The position numbers and the translations under genes were made by a program. Under the pieces are notes generated by a model. It was not told the origin of the DNA, did no database searches, and worked only from the letters and a program-made list of their open reading frames with translations. Of a stretch of 64,000 bases of DNA, positions 33,761 to 46,321 are shown piece by piece; positions within the stretch are counted from its first letter, which is position 1; every line of letters begins with the position of its first letter. The DNA is from Anaspis maculata (lineage: Eukaryota > Arthropoda > Insecta > Coleoptera > Scraptiidae): positions 60,199,416 to 60,263,415 of the forward strand of contig OX421966.1 in assembly GCA_949128115.1 (NCBI GenBank). Reading direction: 5' to 3'.

Positions 33761-36317
33761 GTATTTTCTGGAATGCACTAGAGTTTCGCACTTTCACACT
33801 GCGACCTGATGGGATCCGTCTAGAAAGATAAGGTGTGCTTCAGAATGCACGGGAATCGCCGCTCGTAACAGTATGTATGAAGCAAACTCATCGATGGGGT
33901 AAACCATCACTTTTACACGTTGCATGGTAAGGCTCTCTTTGCACACCCTCAAAAGCTGGTCCGGTCGTCTTTCTCAAGTCTAATCCTATCCAAAACAAAA
34001 TTTGAAACCCAAAAAGAAATCGGTTCGCAGTCAAAAACTTCACAAAAATAACCTTAGATATTTCAATTGTAAGTCAATAATTCAAGTTGTGAAAAAATGG
34101 TCGGAAAGGAATGTAACTAGTTCCAGTAATTGGGCGTAGTTCGTGAGCAGAGATGACATTGAATGGCTGTGAATAAGGTCATTTGCGCACATCCCCTTCC
34201 TATTCTCATATCTCCCTAGGTATTAATCTAGTTATCACCGAGCTAAGTGCCTGATGATAACTGACGTCAAGTAGTTTCTGGGAATCAGGAATCTAAACGT
34301 TGGTGTTAGATTTTTCACAATAAGACAATCTGATAGTAGTAACAGAGGCGGTTTGGATAAAACAATCTTCTCACCCCCACGTTTTCATTGGCATCGCTTT
34401 CTTTGACGTCGAAACGCACTTGAACGCTAGTTATAGGCACTAGGTAATTATGTCAACATCAAGGGCACTTCACTTCACTCAAGAATAGATAATAGAAATG
34501 GGAACTAGAATAGTAGAATGACTCCAATAAAAGTTGTTAGTGTTCAACTGCTGCAAGAGCAGTGCGATAATTATATCCTATGATTTTATGTAGGAAACTA
34601 ATTAGCTACTTTAGCACTTACTTAGAAGAAGGTAGGGTAGGTACTTCACCGCCTTCCTTTCTGCAGAAACTATTATTGCAACTAGTTGTCGTAACATTAA
34701 GCACATAACAGTAGCTCGTTTCCTTCACCTTATAATTGCTAATTGGCTACAGGGGTAATAAGGGTGTTTTGCAAGATTTAAAATTCGCGAAAGGGACGTG
34801 TACGCGATTCGATAATTCACCCATTAGGCTTCATGCTTTCCTCCGTTAGAGTCCAGCCTGTGAGTCCAGCTAAGCATTAACTTGTACACAGTTGTAATTT
34901 GTAACTGTATTCGTGCGGGTCCAGTAGGACCTGGTGAATTAATTGGATAACAAAATGTTACATCACTTACCTGCGTTCAATGAGGTGTCACACTATACCT
35001 ACCGCTTGTTAAACTCTCCTCTGCCGTCGGTAATTCCCGAGCTAATTCTCTTCTTAAGTGAACATTAATTAGTCAGGGACTCATTAGGCACATGTTTATA
35101 CGACCTTGCGCTTCATTACGCGCCCCCAACAGGATCTTTATATTCGCTCTAATCGATTGAGCCGTGATTTCCGCAACCCGCAGCATAATTATTATTAGGC
35201 CTGCTGTACTGATCGGCCTTCAAGATTCTCGACTAAACTTGCATCGGACTTCGAGTATTACGACGCAGTTTTACCCGTGACCGACACAAGAAAAGTTTTC
35301 AAGAGTTCAGCTCCCCAGAGGGTAGCACGCCACTACAGTCCTTCATATACCTTCATACCCATAGGCTTAAACGGAAAAGTTGGAAACCTTAAATTGCTCC
35401 CAATATTCAATTACTTTGTCAACAACAACGAGAGCGGACGGCGTCTCTTTGTTGCGGGAGCTTTTATATATGTAGGTACGACAAATTCCAACTTGAAATA
35501 CCTACCTACAGGCATCCAGGTGGGAAGGAATAACGATGGAAATTATGGACATTTATTTGTAGAGGCATATTTTTTGCCCTGCTCTGCTACAGCAAGATTC
35601 TAATCGAAAACGCGTAAATTAGCTACGTTAATGTTCGTATCTTTATCGCAAATCGCGCGTTCTGATGTTGTCGTTGTTATAATCGAAATGTACAGCGTGC
35701 CCCCGAAAATTGGCCAGTTTGAAGGAGAGAATGCGGGAAGAAAGTTTGCAGCAATTCCAAAATCGTACCTAGAAATGTATAATTGGTTGCCTGACTTTCA
35801 GGCGCAAAATCTGATTAGTGGCATTCCAGTGGCTACTGTAAAAAATTTCGAATTCTGACGACTTGGCAATTTTGAAAGTGATATCATTGCTTTTCTACTA
35901 ATACTGGCCACATTATGCTGTTACGATGAGCTATATGATGTTTTGCACACCATCCCGTATAACGTAACGTAAGGGGCATGCTGAGGGCACGTTTTGAATC
36001 CGCGTTCCCGTGCCATTTTTAACAATAATCTGATTTTCCTCGGGCAATAAAACATCCCGAGCGAGTTCAAGGCGAATACGCTGTATTACTACACACGACA
36101 CAGCCCTTCAGAGACTAAAACACACACACACAAAGTGGCAAGGCGACGATTTTCGAATGCGATAATACACGAGTAGAAGTAGGTATTATATCGTCGGCAT
36201 TACGCCTCCTATAAAACAGAAGTGCGCGGAGCAACGATGTTCATATTGGCGCTTCGAAGCGATAAGGGGGAGGAAGATTGCCGCTAAAAGATAAGAATAT
36301 AGTTCCTTATTCCTTAC
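33761..36317. other. Apparently single-copy stretch downstream of the synaptotagmin exons seen
   Basis: No recognisable exon was found, although the rest of the synaptotagmin C2B domain should lie in this direction. A + frame at 35277-35603 has no recognisable domain. It includes a short CA repeat near 36121. The sequence shows no obvious repeat structure. Confidence 0.4.
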
Positions 36318-36425
36318 CTTGAGGCCTCTGGCTTCGATCACTGTGGCAGTCAGCCGGTTGAGGTTCTCGTTGTAGACCAACGAGACGAGCAGCTCGCCCA
36401 AGTTGGATTTCATCTCCTGAGGTTC
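36318..36425 (-). CDS. Synaptotagmin exon F (start of C2B)
   Basis: Exon of 108 bp with acceptor CCACAG and donor AAG|GTAAGG on the - strand, phase 0 at both ends. It encodes SNLGELLVSLVYNENLNRL and ATVIEARGLK, the first two beta strands and loop approach of a synaptotagmin C2B domain. It joins exon E in frame. The remaining C2B exons, including the usual C-terminal WHxL region, were not found to the left. Confidence 0.9.
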
Positions 36426-36559
36426 CTGTGGAGAAACAATAACGTTTTTAGATTTGAAAATTGAAATAATGCCACTGATGAGCCTCCATAAACGGCCGCA
36501 ACACTTGCGGAGTTCCGTGCATGGTCGTATCTGACGCTGAGGAAGTTTGGTGTACAAAT

Positions 36560-36728
36560 GCTCAGAAGTTCGTGGAAGTTAGTGGAAGTTAATGGAAGTC
36601 TTTTGGAAGTGCGAGGAAGTTGGTGGAAGTTAGTGGAAGTCAGAGGAAGTTCGTGGAAGTCAGTGGAAGTCAATGGAAGTCTTTCGGAAGTGCGTGGAAG
36701 TTACTGGAAGTTAGTGGAAGTTTTTGGA
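36560..36728. repeat. Minisatellite of GTGGAAGTT/C units
   Basis: About 170 bp of roughly 10-bp units, GTGGAAGTTA, AATGGAAGTC, GAGGAAGTTC and variants, in the intron between synaptotagmin exons E and F. A second array of the same unit lies at 39729. Confidence 0.85.
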
Positions 36729-37179
36729 GAACTGGGCATGCGCGGCTATGTTATTTTGCACACTGTTGACCTCGTTGTTGACAATAATCAACATTTGGTG
36801 TACAACAATAAGTACTTGAGTGTAATTGCAAATACAAACACCAGCGGCTGGCGCATGTAAAGAAAAATATTGTACGCTGAAGAGTGCCGAGCTCGGTGCC
36901 AAGCCATGCAAACTCCAGTGATTTTGTTTTCCGATTACGGCACAACTTTCTCAGTAAAAACAGCCCGAACACATAGGTAGGAAGATAGGTAGATAGTACA
37001 TGAAAAATATTTAGGTGTCGTAAAAAAACCGAGTGTTCACAACAAATGTTCAAAATGATTGCCGTTGTTCTCAAGGCAATAATAAAGTCTGTTCTCGAAC
37101 TCTTGTCGAACATTTTCGAAGATTTCTCTTGAAAGCGCGCGACATTCTTCGGTAATTCTACGCCGCAGTTCTTCAATCG

Positions 37180-39490
37180 ACTTCGGCTGAATTTTTAAAC
37201 TCATTTTAGAAAAAAAAGTTACCCCTGCAAAATTTTGATAGAGGCTTCATTTTCGATACATTTGGGTGTAATTGGAACTTAGGAAAACATCTCGAAATCA
37301 CCACTTTTCAAGGCCTAAAACTTAGAAATCAAGAAAACTCATGATTCTTCAACTGAAAAGTTGAATAGATTTTTCAAGTCGATAAACCACGATTTTTTTG
37401 CTAAGAAACAAGGAGCTTTCGGAAAAAAAAACAAATTGGGCTCTGGAGAGTGGCGATTTCGAGATGTTTTCAAAAGTTTCAAACCCAAATATCTCGACAA
37501 CGAAGCCTCTAATCAAAATTTTGCTAAGGAATTTTTTTTCTCCAAATTGAAAGTAGAATAAAAAATAAGAATAATTTAGAGAAATAACCAGTGGGGTAAA
37601 AAATAGAGGGTAAAAAATAGAAACACCTCCCCATTCTCCACGCCTGATCTTCTTTTTTTTTTAAACACGTTATATTGTTCGATTGAAACCTATTTCAATG
37701 ACCTTTGGTTCAAATTTGGACAAAATCGGTCATACCATTCAAAAGTTATGTGAAAAAATCTATTTTAAAAATTCAACTTGAACTTGAACCCTATAACTTT
37801 TCAACGGAGCATTTTAGGAAATCGAAGTTATTTTTTTCCTAGTCCATTTTTGATGGGGAATCTCCCCTAAAAATTTGTAACCGTAATTGCGAAACACCCT
37901 GTATACAGGTGTGCCGAAATTGATGCAACAAAATGCACAAGGAGATAGAAAATTGAAAAAATAATGGGACTTTCTGAATAGACATACCCTCATAATAGCT
38001 ATTTACGATACAAGAAGCGAGTGGAGCAACCCCGCTCACAAAATAAGATACTTTTAACGCGTGTGTCGTACAAGATGTTATCTACACTGGTCTTTGAAAT
38101 GTTTAGTAGATAATGGCAGAATTTATTGAAAATATGACAGGAACGCGCAGAATCATCACTTTTAGCACGTCGCCCATGACGACGTGTTAAAAGTGACGGG
38201 TATTGTTTACCGCTTGTAGATAAACGTATATTACTCGAAACTGACAGGTAAAGTGTCCATTACAAGCGTCTTTTAACGCAGGAAAGTGAGATTTTCCTGC
38301 GTCAAAAACGTTTTGTCTGCTGGAAACTGTTGAAAACCGGACCCAGCAACGTGCGTGATGTTTGCCAAATTGTGCCAGAATAATTTCTTTCTTTGTGGTT
38401 TATTGAGGTAGTTTCGGGTAAAACGTTATACATAATACGCCAGGAAAGTGTCTTTACAGGGCACGTAGACTTCTAGGCCTCGCTTACGCTCGTCCTTGAA
38501 TATGCCTACTATCCCTGTAAAGATTCACTTTCCTGCCTTATTATGTAAATAACTATTAACGGTTAACGGAGATACAGACCTTAAAAGTTGTTCTTTTGAA
38601 ATCAGATATTTCTTTGAATAACTTCTGGACCGTTCAACCGATTTTATTCAAATTCAAACCAAAGTTCACTGAAACAGGTCTCTATTGAAAAATTGCGACT
38701 TATTTCATCAAACACTTTCAAGGGCGAAGATAATAGAGGGTACCCTCCCCCTTTTCCCCTACTTTTTACTTCCTGAGTATTTTCAGAAATGGTTCCAAGT
38801 TTTGAAATTTTGTTCATTGCTGAAAGTTGCACCATTTTTGAGATATTTGAGTTTGAATCTTCGGAAAACATCTCGGAATCGCCCCTTTCAAAGGCCTTAA
38901 AAATTAAAATTCAAGAAAACTCATGATTCTTCAACTGAAATACATTTTTCTAGGTGTTTCAAGTTGATGTACCTCCATTTTTTGACAAGAAACAAGAAGT
39001 TTTTCAGAAAATAAAATTTGGGCCCTGGAAAAATACATAGCGATTTTGAGATGTTTTCCAAAGTTTTCAAACCCAAATACCTCGAAAATGAAGCGCCGGA
39101 TCGAAATTTTGCACAAGTAACTTTTTTCTCTAAATTGAACGTCCAATTTAAAAATTGAAACCATTTCCAAAAAGATTGAAGAAGGTAAAAAAAGGGAGGG
39201 AAAAGGGAGAGGGAAGCCCTTATTATCTTCGCCCCTAAAAATGTTTTATGAGATGCGTTACTACTGTTCAGCAAAGACTTATTTTGGTGAACTTTGGTTT
39301 AAATTGGAATAAAATTGGTTCGACGGTTCAAAAGTTATGCAAAAAACTGTTCTAAAAAAAACTTTGGAGGCCTGTACCTATCTCCGTTATTAGACGCTTG
39401 CGAGGGTATGTTTATCAAGAAAGTCCCCTTATTTTTCAATTTCCTAGGTTTCTTCGAATTTTGTTGCAATAATTTCGGAACTTGAGTACT
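37180..39490. mobile_element. Nested palindromic repeat cluster
   Basis: The outer inverted ends lie near 37905 and 39490 (GCCGAAATTGATGCAACAAAAT facing its relative). An inner palindrome at about 38563-39395 has TAACGGAGATACAGACC facing its complement-like GCCTGTACCTATCTCCGTTA. Sequence at about 37230-37520 is a direct, diverged copy of 38860-39115, so one arm segment was duplicated outside. CACCCTGTA is at 37895. Entirely intronic, with no coding function seen. Confidence 0.6.
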
Positions 39491-39728
39491 TCATTCTTAT
39501 CGTACCTACCTACTACCTACTCAAGTATCATTTCCACAGTCCAAGGAAGATGAAGTGTGAACAAGTATGAGCAAGTAAATTCCTCAAGTTGGCGTAGATT
39601 CCTTGGATTTCGCTTTTTCAAGTAGCTTATCGCACGACCTGACTCCACTTACTTAATAAGGAATGTTCTCATTGCTCACATTTCATAAGTCTTTGAAAAT
39701 TGAGAAAATTTGTAAAAACGGAACAGTC

Positions 39729-39836
39729 AGTGGAAGTCTTCTGGAAGTTGGTGGAAGTCAGCGGAAGTCGGCGGAAGTCAGTGGAAGTCTTTTGGAAGTT
39801 GGTGGAAGTCAGTGGAAGTTAGTGGAAGTCAATGCA
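39729..39836. repeat. Second GTGGAAGTC minisatellite
   Basis: Same unit as the array at 36560. Both arrays are linked to similar unique blocks (GTATCTGAC and TTGGTGTACAAA), so the array and its flank probably belong to one repeat family present twice in this intron. Confidence 0.8.
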
Positions 39837-40382
39837 AATGGAAGTTTTGGTGTACAAAATTCTTCTTGCGGTTCACCCCTCGTATCTGACATTGCGAAGT
39901 TTGAGTTGTTATACAGGCTGTCTCAAAAGTATCGCATTCTGAGCTCAAAGCGACATGTAAAATCAACTCAAGAGCACGAAAAGATAAACGTTTCAGTTTC
40001 AAAAAAGTTTTAGAATTCTGGTAATTTGATTTTGACGGTTATATTATTTTGACAAAGAGTCATTCGAGGAGTCATCAGTTCGATTGAACTTTTTGTGCTT
40101 ATGTAAAGGCAAGTAGAAAAAATAACACGTAAACATTATTTCACTAATGTGATCACAACCCGCTTTGCTCGTGTTGTAAACTTTCGCATCAGTGAAATAA
40201 TCACCTTCGTGTTCTTATTTATTGCATAAATAACTATGTCGTACCTATCTAGAGTTTTGTGAGCTTCCTTCAGTTTCAAAGCTTACGTTTATTGCCATGA
40301 GCCTCTTGCGTCGGCCATCCGAAGACTCATACGTACCTACGCGTCAAATATTCAATAAAACCGTGGAAAGTGAGAATCTCAC

Positions 40383-40544
40383 CTTTTCCAGATCGAGCTT
40401 GAAGAGTTGTTGTTCGCTTCCATCCCCGATTTCCAGCTCCTTCAGCGGGAACGTGACGTGTCCAATTTCGGAACGACGCTTTGTGCGGCTGCCATCGATA
40501 ACCGTCAGTTTCAGGATGTGATCGGACATATCTTTTGCTGACAC
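40383..40544 (-). CDS. Synaptotagmin exon E (second half of C2A)
   Basis: 162 bp, 54 codons, acceptor CGCAG and donor AAG|GTGAGA on the - strand. It encodes DHILKLTVIDGSRTKRRSEI, GHVTFPLKELEI and KLDLEK, the last strands of C2A. In calcium-binding C2A domains loop 3 reads D-x-D-x5-D; here it is D-G-S...S-E, so two of three loop-3 aspartates are replaced. The exon joins D and F in phase 0. Confidence 0.93.
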
Positions 40545-41345
40545 CTGCGTGTGGATAAATGTGTGTGTGTAGGCGGGGTTGGATGGAAAAATAAGAAGAA
40601 AACAAAAATAAGTAACAGACAAAACACAAAAACCATTATCCATACGTATACCTGATGCATAACAACAAGTCAATAACGAAAGAGTATTGTTTTCCTTTTG
40701 AATAGCGGACGTATTCAGCTGGGCTGGAGAGAATATACAGGCTGTCCCAGAGAAAAATGATGAAAAATGTATGGTTTTCATTTTTGAAAATATGTTGGAG
40801 GGTCAAATGGTGGTTCTTCGACCCCCTCTATTTTCATTATTTTGAAAGATTTTAGTAAACTCTTTCCAACTGACCAAAAAGCAATGTTTTTGTACTTTTG
40901 AATGTGTTTTATAGTTTTATTTGCTATACAGGGTAAATCGTAAATCCTGAAAATCCAGTTATCTTCAAAAATGCATGGAGAAAATTTCACATAGAAACTA
41001 ATTGTGCTATTTGTTGCTCTGAATCAGTTTTATAACCTCTAGAACTTTTCACAGGTAGGTATTCTCGAAGAAAAATAGATTTCTGGGATTCATGACTCAC
41101 TGTCGCTCTAAATAATAAAATTAATAAAGACATTCTAGAGTTGAAAAAATTTGCTTTTTGGTCTGATGGAGACAGTTCACCAGAATCTTCAAAAATAACG
41201 AAAATAGAATGGGTCAAAGGACCATATCGTTATGACACTCCATATTTCCCTCGATATTTCCAGAAATAGAAATCAAATTTTCTTTTCAAAGGAAAAAAGC
41301 CGTTAAGCTGATTTTTCTACATTATTTGTCACAAGATAACCTTCA

Positions 41346-41600
<255 letters not shown>

Positions 41601-41989
41601 TTATAATTATTTCATGAAGAATCCATTTCTTTATCAGATTCTGATCTTACGAAATATGTGGCTACCTACAGGGTGATTTTGACTTTTCAAAAATCCCCAG
41701 ATCAGTTCAATATTTTTTACTTTTGGAAAAGTTTCACTTGATACAGGTATATCTTTTAATCAGTTCCACCTTTAATCTTTGATTCATCTTCTATCTTTAA
41801 TGCAGCAAAAATATACCGGGAGATCATTTGAAAACTATCCACCTGCAATAACTTCCGATTTGTAGTGATTATGACTTCGAACAAAAACAGGTCGATTTTT
41901 ATATCGAGGGGGACATCCAAAACATACATTGGCAAATTTCTATTTTGAACCCTCTCGCCCCCACCCACCCCAACTTTGCAATTTCTAAT

Positions 41990-42470
41990 AACACCACCTA
42001 TTTTACGATACATCAAATTAGGCAAAATTGAATTCTTTCTTTGGAAAAATATTTATAAAATTATCAACCCCACCCCCCATCTTCCTAAAATTCTCTGAGT
42101 GTCCAATCCAATATTCTTGACCTTTCAATTCTCTTCAATGCAGTCAACGTCATCCTGCACAGCATCGAAAAAGAAAATTTTCTAAGGAACAAGTGACACC
42201 CAAATTCACCCCTTCGCTCCCCTAAACTCACCTAGAAAATTTAAAATGACACTTCCTACATTGTGATACATCAAACTGAAGGAAATTAAATTCTCTTCCT
42301 GAACAAAATTTTTTCGAAATTTTCAAAACCCCCCGTTTTTCTCCCAAAATATTTCAAATGTCCTATTTATTGAGGGAGGGGTTGAGAATTTCAAAAAAGT
42401 TGTCTTCAGAAAAAAAATTCAATTACCTTTAATTTGATGTATCACAAAGTAGGTGCATGGTGGAGCTGTA
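41990..42470. repeat. Degenerate repeats around GATACATCAAA
   Basis: GATACATCAAA followed by a GAATTC/AATTAAATT block occurs at about 42007 and 42260. An inverse copy (TTTGATGTATCAC) lies at about 42438. It is part of an old intronic repeat without clear ends. Confidence 0.45.
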
Positions 42471-42512
42471 GCTTGGTGAATATTGAGCTTTCGCAAAAAA
42501 ATAATACAGAGG

Positions 42513-43429
42513 TATAGTAGATTCACTTGTACTGTGACTCTAGTTGGCTGATGGGCTTTTCTACTTTAGCTTTGTAGGCTTGCCGCCTTTTTACCTGGTG
42601 TAAAAATGACTTCTCTAGAAGTGAAGTTATATTTCTTATCAAATTGACATTAAAATCTTGGAAAATTGACCTTTTCATACGTGGAAATGCGACTAGAGGG
42701 GCGCAGAGCTGTATTACCGTCATTCAGACACCAGAACTCTACGGGGCCGCCTTCAATTTGAGTCCATTCAAGGCCGACAAAAGCTCGTTCCGCCAAGGTT
42801 CGAAACGTAAGAAAATTGAAAACTGACGGTACTCACATAAATTCTGGCCCAATACGCAACTTTGAGTGGCTGGGTTTTTTTAAATTCGGTTTAATGAACT
42901 TTTCACACGTAAATCCTGCTGCAACAGCAGGCCTGCTGGGATGTTCCTTGTCTTGCCAATAGTTCTTTATGATTCGGCGTGTCTTTTCGACTGAAGGAAG
43001 GAGAAGGATTGATGATTTCAAGGGACCCCTTTTTGTGGACGGAGGACTAGTATTTTTTCAGTTTGAATCACGTAAAGTTGAACCAGTTTAGGGAGGTTAA
43101 AAATTATTTTGACACCTGTCAAATGTCAATGCTACTTTGATTCATTTGTTCATTGGCGAAAATTGAAAACAGGTCGAAAAATCACTACATTCTCCAATAA
43201 AATTGAAAAACGCGCCAGACATCACGTCCCGCAAAAAATTTTCGTCTATCTGCAGAGAAAATGCGTAAAAAATGTGTTCCAAAAGTGGTCCGAACAACTT
43301 GGTGTACCTTTGTGAATTATTGTGCCAAATGAAGCCAAAGTTTTGGGGATTTTCTATATTTCAGATTTGGAAACTTGAGAACAAAATCTCACAGCCGAGT
43401 AGAATCACGGTACAAGTGAATATACTATA
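42513..43429. mobile_element. Terminal-inverted-repeat element, 0.9 kb
   Basis: Left end TATAGTAGATTCACTTGTAC and right end GTACAAGTGAATATACTATA are complementary. The match extends to about 38 bp (through GGCTG/CAGCC). Intronic; no transposase motif in the interior. A TA duplication is likely. Confidence 0.65.
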
Positions 43430-44440
43430 GTTCAATTTCTCATTTTCTCCTTTCCTGGAACAACTGTAATCCTAACATCAATCATCGGGAGGTAACGGTT
43501 TCCTCCTAGAGTCTACTCCCTCCATCCTCAAATTTGATACATCACATCGTCTCGCTGTAATTATTTACAAACGCAGCGACATCTATGCCTGCCTACGAAA
43601 AATAAGCTGCTTACATAACGCTTTTTTTATCTCCTCAGCCTCCTACAAACAGCAGCAAAACCACAAGCAAACAAGGAAAAAACCGATGCCGTAGGTAGGC
43701 ATGTCTGCTTAGGTAAAGAAACAAATTCTTTACCTATACATAATTTATACAGCTTTTTGCATAAACGAAAAGGGAAAGGGGTATAGGCGGCGGCAAAACG
43801 GACGAGCGTCGCTCACCCTCAAGCTATTCGGTGGCCTTGTGCCGGGGAGGGGGGGATAAACTTCAATATTCACGGTCACATTGGCGTGGGAACAGTAGGA
43901 ACCCCCACATCTGCTGGGCTTTATGTGCTAAATTGACATCTTGTAGACTCGTTATGTTTGAGGAATATTTCGCGTGATAACGTTATTATTTCATGGCGAC
44001 GTCATTCATAATTGACACAGTTTAATAACTGCACCATTATGTTACGTAACTCCAAACTTCAAGTCTGATGGGGGCAAAATGGAAGATGAATGAATTATTG
44101 CGAGCGACCTTGAATATCGTTCGTTTATTATACGGAGCACATGGAAGTTTTTGAGCTTGTTAAATGTGAAATTTGAGAGAAATAATTATTGTTGAAATTA
44201 GTCTCAAAATTGGCCTGTATTATGCTGTGCTCTGGTATGGGGTGGGTTTTGCCCGGGGCTCCATTATTTGGAATTTATCTCCTTCTAATGAACTGTATTA
44301 AAAATGCGAGAAAAAATTCAAATGAAAAATATTTATGATGCTCAAATTAAAGAATTAGGTCCGTAATGAATACCTCAGCGAATTCTATGGTATGTGCCCA
44401 ATTTTTGATAAAAAGTCTTTCTTAACGTCTGTGTTATAGG
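43430..44440. other. Intronic stretch, no gene recognised
   Basis: Appears largely single copy, with a G-run near 43845. No exon motif was recognised. Confidence 0.4.
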
Positions 44441-44683
44441 GTTGACGGCACACCACAGGGAACTGTGGGCGGGGCTGAGCTGGAAAACAAAAATCATTTT
44501 GGACAAGTCGGTGTGATGAAATAGGGGCCGCAACAGCGTCAGCTGGAGTGGTGAACCATCACCAGGTCACAGGCGAACCTAAAATCCCACTACAAATCTA
44601 GATGCACGGCTAAATGAACTCAGTTCACGCAGTTAGGCTCCGCCCACAGCTCCCTCTGGTATTCCGTGTACTCTACTACATGA
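44441..44683. repeat. Repeat family copy B, with both ends
   Basis: GTTGACGGCACACCACAGGG with CTGTGGGCGGGGC at the left faces CGCCCACAGCTCCCTCTGGT at the right, a diverged terminal repeat of about 35 bp. It shares most of its interior, inverted, with 26643-26838. A small non-autonomous DNA element is the likely origin. Confidence 0.6.
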
Positions 44684-44805
44684 CTGTGAATAAAACATAA
44701 CCAAATGTAGGTGGAAGGGCTTCATTGCAGTCTCAAGTTTTGCCCTAATAGCTCAGGCGCCAGGGAAAACAATAAGGAAATGATTGTTTACTGGATGGAA
44801 ACTAG

Positions 44806-46321
44806 TTTAAAACGATCTGTGTAGCTCAGGTTTTGACATACTAGTTTCCCCCCTTTCGCAAATGTCGGCGTCATGTCGCCATCATCAACAAGAAGTGCAC
44901 CAGCGTGAATTTTGCAGAATATCTTAATTTTGCGTCATCTGACAGCAAAAGATGTTAGGAGTCATTTTGAAGCCTATGAAATTCCCTACAGTTTGGTTTT
45001 TAAATCAACTTTCTGCGACCTATGGTCTTTGAGATAGAGCTTTTGGAAGCGATAGTCATGGTCGTGAAAGCTCCATGGCCACTTGACTCGAAAAACTAAA
45101 ATGTTGATCTAACAAAAAAATTTCAAAATGAGATTAGGTACTCGAGAATCCTTCATGCTATAATTGTTATGGTCTCAAACTCTTCCTCTTTAGCCGTAGA
45201 CTACGACTATTGCAGAGTCAAAAACGTCACATTGTACATATACAGGTGTACCAAGGGAATCAAATCAAATCAGAGAAATTTGACATATTTCTTCGATTTA
45301 GCCTATGAGAAACTCTAAGCACTTATCACGAGTCCAATATCAATATCCATTGCTCTGTAAGCCTCACTTGATACACTTAAGAAGTGGTCAGCTCACAGAT
45401 TCCCTGTAAAATGTTTTTTGAAGGCCCTCTGAAATCATCAAAATTTACAGAAACAAGAAATGTATGTGACAGTATATTATATACCAAGGAACCAAAGTGA
45501 ATTTTTGATCCCTTGGGTGAGGTTTGTTGCTCAAGAGCCCTTTGGGTCCAAATCCCCAAATTAAAAATTCACTTTGGTGCCTTGGTATATAATATACTGT
45601 TACATACATTTCTTGCTACTGTAAATTTTGATGATTTCAGAGGGCCTTTAAAACATTTTACAGTAAAACTGTGAGCTGGCCACTTTTTTAGTGTATGAGT
45701 GAAGCTTACAGAGCAAATGCATATTGATACTGGACTCGTGATAGGTGCTTAGAGTGTCGCATATAGGCTAAATCGAAGAAATATGTAAAATTTCTATGAT
45801 CTGATTTGATTCCCTCAGTACACCTGTATATGTACAATGTGACGTTTTTGGGTTTTCTATATTCGTAATCAACGGTCCAAGAGGAAGAGTTCAAGACCAT
45901 CACCGCAACTATAGCATGGAGAAATCTCATTTTGAAATTTTTTTGTCACATCGACATTTTAGTTTTTCGAGTCAAGTGGCCATGAAGCTTTTACGACAAT
46001 GACTCTTGCTTCCAGAAGCTCTATCTCAAAGACCATAGGTTGCAGAAAGTTAATTCAAAAACTTTTCCGTATGGAATTTCATTGGTTTCAAAATGACTCC
46101 TCACATCTTTTGCTGTCAGATAGCCCAAAATCAAGATATTCGGCAAAAACCACGCTGGTGCACTTCTTGTTGATGATGGCGACATGACGCCGACATTTCC
46201 GAGAGGAGGGAAATTAGTATATCAAAACCTAAGCCCTTGTTGATGATGGCGACATGACGCCGACATTTCCGAGAGGAGGGAAATTAGTATATCAAAACCT
46301 AAGCCACACAGATCGTTTTAA
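44806..46321. mobile_element. Nested palindromic element, 1.5 kb
   Basis: Ends AAAACGATCTGTGTAG and complement, arms about 0.7 kb, centre near 45540 (TATATAATATACTGT region). It interrupts the left arm of the outer palindrome between GGAAACTA and CTTCTGAGC; the right arm keeps the uninterrupted junction. CTA at both borders suggests a 2-3 bp target duplication. Confidence 0.65.
46166..46305. repeat. 70-bp perfect tandem duplication
   Basis: The segment starting CTTGTTGATGATGGCGAC is repeated without change directly after itself. It lies at the right edge of the nested palindrome, whose left edge has only one copy (about 44840-44910). Confidence 0.9.
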
